Source: Dendrobium chrysotoxum (taxonomy: Eukaryota; Streptophyta; Magnoliopsida; Asparagales; Orchidaceae). From it: a stretch of 64,000 nucleotides of DNA. Each line of letters opens with the position of its first letter. The stretch's first letter is position 1. A program made the position numbers and the translations under genes. The stretch is from NCBI GenBank assembly GCA_019925795.1, contig CM034300.1, positions 72,705,021 to 72,769,020 on the forward strand, written 5' to 3'. A model generated the notes under the pieces. It was not told the origin of the DNA. It did not search any database and worked only from the letters and a program-made list of their open reading frames with translations. Positions 34,001 through 45,800 of this stretch are shown piece by piece.

Positions 34001-34500
34001 CCAAGGTATAGGAGATTTCCCCTCTCTTTGGCTCCAAAAAGCTAAAGGGAGTTCTCCAACATTTAGCCTAAAAGTTAAATGTTGGATTCCTACATCACCT
34101 CCTTAGCTCCAAAAGCTAGAGAGGATCTCCCAACATTTAGCTCCAAAGCTAAATGTTGGATACATTTCCCTCCTCTTCTTCAGCTCCAAAAGCTAAAAGA
34201 AATATCAACCTTCTCTCTTTAGCTCCAAAAGCTAAGGAGAACTCCTCAACATTTAGCTCAAAAGCTACATGTTGGGTTCCCAAATTTCTTTTCTTAGTTC
34301 CAAAAGCTAAGAATGATCCCCTAACGCTTAGCCCAAAAGCTATGTGTTGGACACCTGCACCTCTCCTTTAGCATCAAAACTAAAGGAAACATCAATCTAT
34401 CCTCCCTAGCTCCAAAAGCTGAGGAGAATTCTTCTAACACTAAGCCCAAAATTAGTGTTGGACACCCTTCCTTTAGATCCAAACTCTAAGTGGAATACCC
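31020..34500 (+). repeat. Array of short inverted repeats (hairpin array) in the 5' LTR
   Basis: Short inverted repeats follow each other every 25-70 bp, with stem sequences that differ but a similar loop (CCAAA, CTCAAA, ACCAAAT). Examples: CCAACATTTAGC with GCTAAATGTTGG (34130-34141, 34148-34159), CTACAACT with AGTTGTAG (about 33748-33767), GCAACT with AGTTGC (33681-33696), CCACAAT with ATTGTGG (about 33716-33734). From 31020 to about 32850 a larger unit of roughly 120-145 bp contains three hairpins: TTGGAGC...GCTCCAA, CTTAG...CTAAG and TTTGTTGA...TCAACAAA. The array is copied in the 3' LTR. No protein is encoded. Confidence 0.8.
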
Positions 34501-36174
34501 CTAGTGTGACATACCACACGAGCCCCTCACACACTTAGGTGCACAGCCCCTTAGGCATACTAGGATTAGGATTTTTCTTTGTGTGCGCATGTGGTTGATG
34601 TTGTGGTGTGAATGCCTTTTGGATTGTCTGCGTGTGGGCACTTGCCCTTAAATAGTTAGTGTAGAAATATATACATGTTTTTCTGTGCAGGTGGCCATGT
34701 CTAAAAAGGGGGGATGCTTAAATCATAAATAATAAATTGCTTGCATGACAGGTACCGCTTAATACCCCCCCCCCCCCCCAAGATGTGGCCAATAGGATAG
34801 AAATAGATGCTTGGCACCTTAAGTGCTAGGCAAATTTTGAGTGTGATATTATTATATAAACTGCCTACTCACTCTGTTTTGCAGGCTTGAGTCTTTTCTT
34901 TTCAAATATGTATTTGATAGAATTAGGATGTAAAACTTGTGGGGGTTTGGAGCAAAAAAAAAAGGGAAGTGGACTAGAAGGATGTACCCGCCAAAGGTAA
35001 AGCCCTATGTCCATTCAGAAGTCAAGAGCTTGAAGATCCCCCACAAGTAGAGTCTGTAACATATTAACTGGGTTGTATAATGGCAGGCGACTCAGCTGCC
35101 AAAGCTGTTTGTAATAACTTGGACTCTATTTACATTTCCTGCACTTGTTATATATATACATATGCATGTGTTGTTTGTTTACTGTGTGCGCACTAGAATA
35201 GCATGCTTTTCCTAGGTTTCTTCACTTGTTTGTGTGGGTGTGGCTTGGACTATAATGCGGTAGGCTCTTAGGATAAAATAAATTTTCTACCCGTTAAAAC
35301 ATAAGCAATCTAAAAATAAAATTTAGGCTCCACGATTTTCTAACAAAAATAAAATTGCATGGCTCTCTTTCAAAGAGCCAAATTTTCAAAATCAAAATGA
35401 TCATGCATAGCCAAAAAAAGAGTCACATGTAGAAGCCCTCATTTAAGGATTAGATAACAAAAAAATCTGCATCCGAGTCAGCATTCTACATACATTGCAT
35501 ACTTAGGCATCTTGGCCTCAAAGCCAAGTTGTAAGCCCTACTTTCTAAATAATAAGTCCCTACCACTCTTCATATGCATTGAGACCAGAAAATATGGTTT
35601 TAAAAGCGATTAGGAGGAGTCTAGCTGGTAGTCCTTTCCAGGCAGGACAATAAATCCAGGGGTCGGGCTGGTTGCGCCTCTTGTGAGGTACAACTTGTAA
35701 GTCCTTTTGCATCCGTTAGATTTAGGTTTGAGGCCCTACCCCTCAGTAGGCCTCACCTTAGCTTTAGGGTCTGAGGCAATCAGTTGATTTCAATCACTTT
35801 GTAAGCCCTCAACTCTCGGGCAATTCCTCCAACAGGCGTTGTTGGAATGTAAGCCCCAAATCTCTAATGAAAATATCAATTCGAACAAAAATCAGATTTC
35901 TAAAACATAAAGCCCAACATAGGGTAGTTTGAGCACCTCTGAGTTTCCCTCAGAATCAAGTGCTCCTACTTCATTCCCCTTGGCTCTCATTTCAAAAATC
36001 TGATTCCAAATCGATACTCTATTCGTTGAAACTCCTTAAGGACTGAAAATCCTTCAAACAAGATTTTCATGGATTTTCAAAATCAAAATCAAACTTTAAT
36101 CAAAATTTAAATGACTCTCAAAAATAAGAGGAAACCACTAATTTAATCAAAAGTTTTCTCAAGTACCAAAACTT

Positions 36175-36361
36175 GAGATGTAATTAACTATAGGGGCTTG
36201 CCCCTATGGGGCATCTGTACCCCAGAATAAATAAACCCCGTTCAACCAAATATTGAACGGGGGAATCTCTGTTAAATTGTAAATTTTGTCATTGAGTCCA
36301 TAAGGAAACGATATTTTTACCCTTTGGGGTAATATATCGTCATTCTTATGCCGTACTCAAT
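36175..36361 (+). promoter_or_regulatory. Structured 3'-end module of the giant LTR (AATAAA plus three hairpins)
   Basis: Three stems follow each other. Stem one pairs ATAGGGG (36190-36196) with CCCCTAT (36201-36207). Two overlapping AATAAA signals lie at 36226-36235. Stem two starts one base later: CCCCGTTCA (36236-36244) with TGAACGGGG (36254-36262). Stem three is long and nested: ATTGAGT/ACTCAAT (36291-36297, 36355-36361), ATAAG/CTTAT, ACGATAT/ATATCGT and TACCC/GGGTA. The solo LTR at 9125-9206 has the first two stems with other bases. The likely role is RNA 3'-end formation or reverse-transcription control near the R/U5 border. Confidence 0.7.
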
Positions 36362-36414
36362 CATAAAGTATGCAATCCGTTAAGAGGAATACAAAATTCT
36401 CACAACAGATTTTC

Positions 36415-36432
36415 TGGCGACTCCGCTGGGGA
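36415..36432 (+). other. Primer-binding site
   Basis: TGGCGACTCCGCTGGGGA lies 7 nt after the LTR end. TGG pairs with the tRNA CCA terminus, and sites of this type in Tat/Ogre elements have been assigned to tRNA-Arg. The exact tRNA was not verified here. Confidence 0.8.
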
Positions 36433-36870
36433 AGATGCCTCTTTTCATCTAAATTAGTGGTTTCCAAATTAGTCATTTAAATTTTGGCTAAAGGGCATTT
36501 GTAAAGTCAATTTTGTATTGGATGCCTCTCCCATTTCTATTTTTGGGTTGAGCAATATCAATACAAACAAATGCCAAGATGAACTTTCCAAAATTTGAAA
36601 AAGAAAAATGATGAGAAAGATGAAATTTGATTTTCCTAAAACAATCATTTTCAACAAATTCACTTTTTCCAAATATCTAATTTAAAATCCTCCTTCATAC
36701 TATGATTGTGGTGGTTGTAAAATTTACAACCAAACAATCTCAAATATGTGTTGGATTTCAAACTCTATCAAATCCATTCATCATTCCTTAAAAGGAAAAT
36801 CCGGGTCATAATTGTGGGTAGTCAGTGATTTAGATCAGTGGTCAGAAGCCCAGAATGAGTGCAGTGATAA
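36433..36870 (+). other. Leader between primer site and gag
   Basis: About 440 nt of AT-rich untranslated leader with no frame of note. The first long in-frame ATG is at 36871. If transcription starts in the early LTR as proposed, the full 5' leader would be over 7 kb. Confidence 0.6.
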
Positions 36871-39800
36871 TTGATGTATGATAATTGGATTCAAGGAAAT
36901 TTCAACAGAAAGTTTGATTCAAGAAATCTTGGTTTTCAGAAAATCTCTGAGGGTGAGCTATCTGAGGATCTAGTAAGTCAAAAAATGGAAGGAAGACTGA
37001 TCTTTAAGTTTGGAGACCACCTGCGGTTGTCTTTTGATCAGTCCCGCTTTGCTCATGGGGACATGATCAAGTTTGGACAAGGATTTGAGGATATGGAAGT
37101 TCTCTTTCAGGGTCCTACACCTTCTGAAGCTAAAACCCTTGAAAATCAACCTTCATCTGAAAAGAAGGTTTTGGAAATAAATCTGCCTGCTAGGGAGAGG
37201 TCACCTACTCAAAGTAGTAGGAAGAGGGTGGCTGAGTTATCTCCAAAAGCTTTAGCCTCTCGACCTTCTGTCTTTAATAGGTTGACCTTCCCTAAGGTTT
37301 TAAAATCAGATGTGAGACAGACAGCACTGACTCCTTTGTTACCTAAAAAGAAATCTGTTGAGAAAGAATATAAGTCAGTCCAACCACTAGCAATTGTTCC
37401 AAGTGTTCCACAGTCTGATGGTTTGTTTCAGTCCAGTCAGTATGAGGAAGGGGGTAGTTCTGCTTATGTTCTGACCAAATCCCAGAAAAGGAACAAATAT
37501 AAAAGATTTCGAAAGATGATGGAAAAGAAAGAAAAGGCTGAATTAGATGCTGAGATGATGGAGCTCTCTCCTCTTGTTGAGGGGAGTAGGTTTTACCCTC
37601 TTTCTGTGTCTAGGGGAGAGGAGGATGTTAGGAAGATTGCTGCATCACCCCCTAGACCCCCACTTAGAATTTCCAAAAGTACTCCTGAGGAAAGGAAGAA
37701 AAAGTGGGAGAAGGATATAAGAAGGATTTTCCAAAGGGTAGCTGATCAGATGCATACCACAAAAGAGGCAGTGATTAAGGCCATGAAAAATACAATCACA
37801 AAAGATTTTGCTAAATTACTTCTGAGAGAGGATAAAGATCCTGAGGATAGTAAGTTGATTGTTCAACCCACCCAAAAGGATAGGCGCAGATTCTCTAGAC
37901 AGCCAGCTGTGGCAGCTTTGACAGATGGATATGATTCTAGACCCCGTCAGGAAAGATCAGTTGGCGAGCAGATTGTCCTGGTTGATGATTCAGTAGCACC
38001 ACCTAAGGCCCATGGCAGACCAAAGGTTGATCACCCTGATCGCCGAGTGGTCCCTCGGACCTCCCTTTCAAGTTCTAATAGATCTGATGTGCCCAATAGG
38101 TTTAGGAGGCCTTTAAAAGAAGATAGACCTCCTACTCCTCATGATGAGATACACTCTGGGGGTCACATTCAAACTCCACCTCTGGATGAGGTACATTTGG
38201 GACGCCAAAAATCCCATATTTCCTCATCTGAGGTGAAGAAAGAATGGAGACCCAAGGTGACACCTCCATCAATGGTACATTCATCCCCTCCTACTCTTGT
38301 TGACCCCAAAGACAAAGGGAAAGCTCCCATGGAAGTCAATAGTTATGAAGAGTATCACCCTTCCCATGTCAACCCTTCAACAGGCAAAACTATTGAAGAA
38401 ATGATGGAGTATTTGAAAGATAGCCTTAGGAAGATTGATGAGGATGAGGAGAGGGAAAAGGAGGAAGAAAATCATAGAAAATTGGTTGAGAATTTTAATC
38501 CTGATGAGGATGATCTCATGGATGAGGAGGATATCTATGTTATCCAGTATAGCAGAAGAGGATCCTCTCTTCCAGGAGATCCCCATACAGATGATTTGTT
38601 GGGAGCAGAAGTAGAAGGGGAAGGGAGTGAAACCCCCCAGATCCGTGCTTTGCTTCAGCAGTTGAAAGAGAAAGATGTTCAGCTCAGTGATATGGCTAGG
38701 AGGTTAGATGAGATGGCTTCTGCCATGACCGCCCTTACCACTCAGCTTTTGGGTCCCCAAAAGGTTCCAAACACAGCACATAAGCCTTCCACTAGTGCAG
38801 AAAAGGCCAAGGAAGTAGTGCAAGTTGATGAGGATATTGGGAGTCAGGAAAAAAATGAGCCTGGGTCAGTAAATCTCCAACCTTCAAAGGAAGATTTGAA
38901 GGATTTTATTAATCAACAAATTAAGGAGTCTATGGCACATGGGAAAGGAGGTCACTCTATTCAAAGAGGAAGACCTTATCCCGAGGAGTTTGATTCAGTA
39001 CAGTATCCCAAGGGTTTTGTTGCTCCTTCTTTCAAACTCTTTGATGGTGTAGGGAACCCACGTCAGCATTTGGCTCATTTCAGAGCTGGGTGTTGTAATG
39101 TGGGTGGTAGTGATGCTCTCCTATTCAGACAGTTTGTGAGTAGCCTTTCCGGTGTAGCCTTTGATTGGTATGCTGAGTTACCAAATAGCTCAGTGAAGAC
39201 TTTTGCAGAGTTGGAATCTTTATTTGTGAAGAGGTTTGCGGGAGCCCAGCATCACATTACAGTGGGAGACCTTGTAGTGGAAAAGCAGAAACCAAATGAG
39301 GGGTTGGTGGATTACATTCTTAGGTGGAGAAACCTTAGCCTAAAATGTGAACCACAACTCCAAGAGCAGCATGCCATAGAAATCTTACTAAGGAATATTC
39401 ATGGTCCAATAGCACTCATCCTTAAGGGATTCACCATTAAGACCTTTGAAAAATTGCTTAGTAAGGCATCTAGTCTTCAGTCTGAGGCAGTTCAGTTAGC
39501 CTTTCTTAAAGACAACAGTAATGGTGATCAGTCCAAGAAATTCAAACAGAAAACAGTCGAAAGAAAGGGCAGTGTGTCATCATTATCTTTTCAGAAGGGA
39601 AAGCGGATTCAGATTACTGAGCAACAGTCACCAAGAAAGATTTCAGAGCAGCAACCTAGAAGGGATAAGGAGAAGGCAGTCAAAAAGCCTGATCCTAGGG
39701 GATTGACAGAAAAGATCAATCAACAGTACTCTTTCAGGAGAGATGCTACAAGTAAGATCTTCAAATCTTTGATTCAAGATGACAATTTTCAACTCCCTAA

Positions 39801-42800
39801 ACCCAAAAGACCAGCAGATGTTGATAAGAGCAATGAGCCAAACTATTGCCCTTATCATAGGATGTTGGGTCATGTGTTGGAGGACTGTTATGTCTTTAAA
39901 GATTGGATTGAAAATGAGTACAAATCTGGTAGGATGAGTCTTCCTAATGCATACTTAGCGAACCCATCACAAGGGTCTGCTAAGGTTATTCATGTGGAAG
40001 TCATTCCTACTCAAGGGCAGAAAGCAGAGTCAGTCATGCCAGTTCTTTCTCCACCAGTGTTCAATCAGAAGGGCAGTGTTGATTTGCTTACAGATGCAGA
40101 GGGTTGGCAGTTGTCTTTGTCCAAATCTTCTCTTAAAGTGTTGAACAAACTATCCAAAACCCCATTGGAGTTTCCAAAAGAAACTCAAATGCCCATGAAA
40201 AAGGCATTTGGAGTTCCTCCAGGTAACTCAATGGGTGGAAAGGGTCCCTCACCCTTGAAACTTCATGAAATGAGAGTTTCAATGGTGAAGGGAAAGGAAA
40301 AAGAGAAATTAACTCCCAAAATCAAACAAGTTATCCTTCCAAATGACAAGGGGAAATCCCCCAAGCCTATCACCCTCTTTGATTTCATGTATGTTCCAAA
40401 GGGTGTTAATGAAATGAACAATCCTTCCGCGTACGTGCAATCTGTCCATTCTGATTATGAAAGTGAACAACCTACAACTGAATCTTCTCAATTGCCTGAA
40501 TCAAGTGAATCAAGTTCTGATGATGATCTACCCGTGTACAAAATGCAGGGAGTAAAGATTGTCATTGAGCCCGAGTCACCTGACTTAGAGACAACAAATC
40601 AAGTGAAAGAAGAGTCAGATTCTGAGGTTTTGGTTGATGTTACCTCAACTTCTGAGCCTGAACAAATAACAGAAATAAATCTCAGAAGTGGTCGTGTTGT
40701 ACCATCTCCAATGGCATCCAAGAAAGATAAAGGAAAAGAACCTATTAATCAAAATGAGGGCGTGGTTCCACCAACGCTTGTTCCACAAGAGCAAGTGGGT
40801 GGTGGACCACCAAAAGTGGATTATAATGTGTTAGCCCACCTTAGGAAACTCCCTGCGAGGCTGAGTATATATGATGCACTCGTACTTTCTCCTGAAATGC
40901 GAGAAGCTTTGATCAAGGCTCTCCTTGATCCTGAAATTTGTTTGGCTCAACTCGCAGAGTGTCCCTTAGAGGAGGCCTTACACTTTAAGGAGGTGCCTGG
41001 AGTAACCTTTTCTGATGAGGATTTACTCCTAGGCACTTCAGATCACAATCGCCCACTTTATATAACTATTGATATTGACAATTTCAAGTTGAATAGAGTA
41101 CTTGTTGACCCAGGTGCATCGGTCAATATAATGAGCCTAAGAACTTTGGCCCACCTCAATGTTGACACGCAAAAATTAAGTTCTAACAAAATGATGTTGC
41201 GTGGCTTCAATGAAAAGGGGCAAAGAGCTTTAGGCTCTGTTACTCTTTCACTATTGATGGGGGATTTGAGAACTGAAGCTAAATTCCACATCATTGATTC
41301 TGAAACATCATTTAAGGCACTTCTTGGTAGGCCTTGGCTCCATGAATACAAAATGGTTCCTTCCTCTCTACACCAATGTATGAAATATGAACGCAATGGT
41401 GTAGAATATTGCATAAAGGGAGATTTGAAACCATTTAGTGTACATGAAGTTGGGAAATACGAAGATGCTTCATATTATGTTCCAAAGAGGCTGTCAGTGT
41501 TTTCTAGATCTGTGATACCAGCTGAAGATCAAGTAGAAGCTAGTGTGCAAAAGGAAAAGTCTCCAACCCTTGTCCAAGATTTCCCTCAAGAAGAAGAACT
41601 TGAGGAGAAGATCAGATGGAATCTTGCCCCTCCATCAACACAACGAGGAGGTAGGATGGCACAACGTGCTCGTGGAAGGGGTCGTGGTAGAGAAGATAGA
41701 GGTCAAGACGGGTGGAGGATGAGGACCGCCAAAGCCTCATCTCCACCACCTACTCCAGGAAGGCCCATCGCCCATGTAGGCTCAGGGTCCAATTCAAAGG
41801 CTGAGTCAAATGTGATGGGTAGTTCAACAAAAGCAGCTTCAAAATGGGTAATCACTGAAAAGCCTATTTGGAACATTAAAGAAAACATTTCATGTGATGA
41901 AGATAACTCTCAGAAAGAGGAGGTGTCTGATCTCACTAAGTATGAAAAGTTGAATGAGTTTGTGAAAACTTTAACTTCATTGTCTGAAAGTCATGTGAAT
42001 GACTTAAATGTATGTGTTGCACCTAAGCTAGGAGAAAAAGTGGGGAAGGAGCGTGTCTTTTATAAAGCACCTCAACCCTCAGGTTCAGAAGTGGGTGTAG
42101 AACTTGAGGATCTTTCTTTTAATGAAATGGTAGAACTACCTTTTGATTGGTATCCTGCTGGTGTCAAAAGTTTGATTAGAAAAGGTTTTGCTCCTTCTAT
42201 GTGGTCCAAGGGCGAAGCTCAACGACATGAAAATCTATGGAACTCTAAATATAAAATGAAGAGAAATAGATACGGCGTTGGCTTTGGTACTGTTGGACCA
42301 ATAGATGATGATAATTATTGTTTGGTTATTACTAATAATCTGGAGGTTGATATGATCTTTACAAAGACCTACAACGCTGTTGGGAGGTCATGTTTAGAGG
42401 CTAACGACGATCCAGATTACCTTCAAATTAGGGATGCACCCCCTGAATTTGAGGAAGAAATCAAATCAACAATCGATGAGTTGAAAAAAATTAATTTGGG
42501 TAACGAAGAAAATCCACGACCCACTTTCATAAGCGCATTGTTAAATGAAACTGATGCCAATGGAATGGTACAACTCCTAAAGGAGTTTAAGGACTGTTTT
42601 GCATGGAGCTATGATGAAATGCCAGGTCTAAATCCAAACATAGCAGTCCATAAACTTGCCATTCAACCAAATGTTGTTCCAATCAAACAAGCTCCTAGAA
42701 GGATGCGTTTGGAAATTGAACAACAAGTAATTGAAGAAGTGAAAAAATTAATTGAAGCTGGTTTTATTCGAGAGGAAAAGTACCCCTCTTGGTTGGCTAG

Positions 42801-45800
42801 CATTGTCCCCGTTAAGAAAAAGAACGGACAGATTCGCATATGCGTCGATTTTAGGGACTTGAATAAAGCATGTCCAAAAGATGAGTTCCCACTACCCATA
42901 CCTGAGCTCATGATTGACATTGCTTCCTCCCACAGTCTCTTTTCCTTTATGGATGGATCCTCGGGGTACAACCAAATCAAAATGGCCCCGGAGGACGAGC
43001 AATTTACTGCTTTTAGAACACCCATTGGAATATATTGTTATAAGGTCATGCCTTTTGGCCTTAAGAATGCTGGTGCAACCTACCAGCGCGCAATGACCAG
43101 AATATTCGATGAACTCATTCATGACAAAGTTGAATGTTACATTGATGATCTCGTGGTCAAAAGCAAAGAAAGAGAGGATCACTTGTTTGATTTAAGGGTT
43201 GTATTTGAGCGGCTCCGTCGGTACGACCTCAAGATGAACCCTCTGAAGTGTGCTTTTGGGGTGACTTCAGGGAAATTTCTTGGGTTTGTTGTTCGACACC
43301 GTGGCATTGAAATTGACCCTACTAAAATCAAGGCGATATTAGAAATGAAACCTCCTAGAAGTCTTACTCAATTAAGATCTTTCCAAGGTAGGTTGGCATA
43401 TCTAAGACGCTTTATATCCAACTTGTCTGGTAGATGCCAACCCTTTGCAGCCCTTTCAAAGAAAGATTCAGAATTCTATTGGGATGATAGCTGTCAAAAA
43501 GCTTTTGATAGTATAAAACGCTATCTCATGTCTCCACCAGTTCTGGCCACTCCCATTCCGGGGAGGCCATTGATTCTTTACACTGCAACATCAGATGAGT
43601 CTCTTGAAGCTTTGTTGGCTCAAACCAACAATGAAGGAAAAGAAAATGCTTTGTACTACTTGAGCAGACGTCTGATACCTACAGAAATGAACTATCCTTC
43701 CATTGAGAAGCATTGTTTATGCCTCATCTTTGCTGTTCAAAAGCTTAGGCATTACATGCTCTCTCATAAAGTCAATCTGATATCTAAGGTCAATCCTCTT
43801 CAGTATCTCATGACCCGTCCAACGCTGTCAGGACGTTTAGCTAGATGGGCCATGATACTACTTCAGTTTGATATCACTTTCATTCCTCAACGTGCTGTGA
43901 AAGGACAAGCTCTTGCTGATTTCCTGGCAGCTCATCCAATACCGGCAGAATCTCCCTTAAATGACGATCTTCCTGATGAACAAATAATGAGTCTGGACAA
44001 TCATGAAAACCTCGCTTGGGAGTTATATTTTGATGGTGCGGCCTCTTTCCGAAGAGGTACTGAACCACAGTCTATTCTCCCAGGCAAGGCCGGAATTGGT
44101 TTAGTATTCATAACACCTGATAAAGCTATATTGCGCTATTCTTACAGTTTATCGGACCCTCGTACAAATAACGAGGCGGAATATGAAGCTCTGATAACTG
44201 GTTTAGAATTGGCAATATTAATGGAAATTAAAAATATTAGAATTTATGGTGATTCGCAGTTGGTGGTTAATCAAGTTGCAGGAACCTACAAAGTTTTGAA
44301 ACCCAACTTGTTTAAATACCACTCATATACCATGAAATTGTTTGAGCAAATTCCTAATGCAACTTTGCTTAGAATACCGCGTGGCCAAAACGCTACGGCG
44401 GACGTTCTGGCAAAACTTGCTAAGGAAATGTCGTGTTCTGAAAAGGATTCAGTCCAAATAGAAGTTCAAAATCGTCAAGTTTTGTCTCCTATTGACTTTG
44501 AGAAGTTGAATGAACCTTCTCCCTATGGAGGGTTTGCGTTTGTGGTAGATGATGGTGATGATTGGCGCCAACCTTTCATTGAATATCTCCAAAATGGTAA
44601 ACTCCCAAAGGAGAAGTCCGTTGCCCACCAAATAAAGAAAAGAGCATTGACATTTTCACTAATTAACAACACCTTGTACCGGCGGTCATTTGACCAAATG
44701 TGGTTGCGGTGTCTTCCAAAAGATGAAGCCCACAAGATAGTGACCGAGGTACATGCGGGGTTGTGTGGCGCTCACCAATCGGATCCCAAAATGAAATTAA
44801 AAATTAAAAGGCTTGGGTACTATTGGCCTTCAATGATTAAAGATTGTATTGAAGTAGCACGAAAATGTCACCAATGCCAAGTACATGGGGTAATTTTGCA
44901 TCAACCACCAAATGTTTTGCATCCAACAATAGCCTCTTGGCCCTTTGAAAGTTGGGGAACTGATATTGTTGGGCCTATTGACCCTCCTTCTTCTAAGGGT
45001 CATAGGTTTATACTTGCTGCAACCGACTATTTCTCAAAGTGGGCTGAAGCTATACCACTGAGAGAAGTCAAAACTAGCCATGTACTGCAATTTTTGAAGG
45101 ACCATATCGTATACAGGTTTGGTGTTCCACGCCGAATCATATCTGATAATGGTCCTGCTTTTAAAAGTACCAAGCTTAATCAATTTGTTAACAAACATAA
45201 CATTGATTGGAGGTATAGTACGATATACTATCCTCGAGCTAATGGATTGGCTGAAGCATTCAACAAGACATTAGTTCAACTGTTAAAGAAAATCTTAGAC
45301 GAGAACAAACGTCAATGGCATGAAAAGTTGGTTGAGGCGTTGTGGGCCTACCGGACCACATACAGAACTCCAACACAGGCCACTCCGTTTGCTCTAGTCT
45401 ATGGAGCGGAGGCGGTTCTCCCTTTGGAGGTACAGCTCCCATCTCTTAGAATTGCAATAAATAATGAAATTACAAGTGAACAAAATGCCCAACTGAGGTT
45501 GGAGGAACTCGATGGTTTAGATGAGAAACGTTTGTGTGCTCAACAGAACCTCGAGTTGTACCAAGCCCGTATGGCTCAAGCGCATGACAAATTGGTCCGT
45601 CCTAGGACTTTCAAGGTTGGCGACTTGGTCCTAGTTCTTCGTAGACCGATTCTAGCCCACCGTAAAATAGGTGGGAAATTTGAACCTACATGGGAAGGCC
45701 CCTTTGTGGTAGAAAAGGCCTATCATGGTGGATCTTATCAGTTAATTGATTGTAATGGGGAACGTCCTATGTTGCTTATCAATGGGCGTTACCTCAAGAA

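Larger units (their letters stand above)
28315..36407 (+). repeat. 5' LTR, 8093 bp
   Basis: It starts TGTTGACG and ends CACAACA. In order it holds a short U3-like part with CTCGATC palindromes and an AT palindrome, a GC-rich block (about 28770-29560), about 1.4 kb of plain sequence, a hairpin array (31020-34500), a segment with a poly-C run (about 34766), and the structured 3'-end module (36180-36361). It differs from the 3' LTR by a 12-bp insertion near 29420, a few one-base indels and poly-C length. The homologous solo LTR at 8953 has its TATA box 630 bp in, so most of this LTR is probably transcribed. Confidence 0.93.

Noticed and set aside
34760..34785. Poly-C run in the 5' LTR (shorter in the 3' LTR) as a functional signal
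   Set aside because: Homopolymer length differs between LTRs and is prone to slippage and sequencing error; no support for function.
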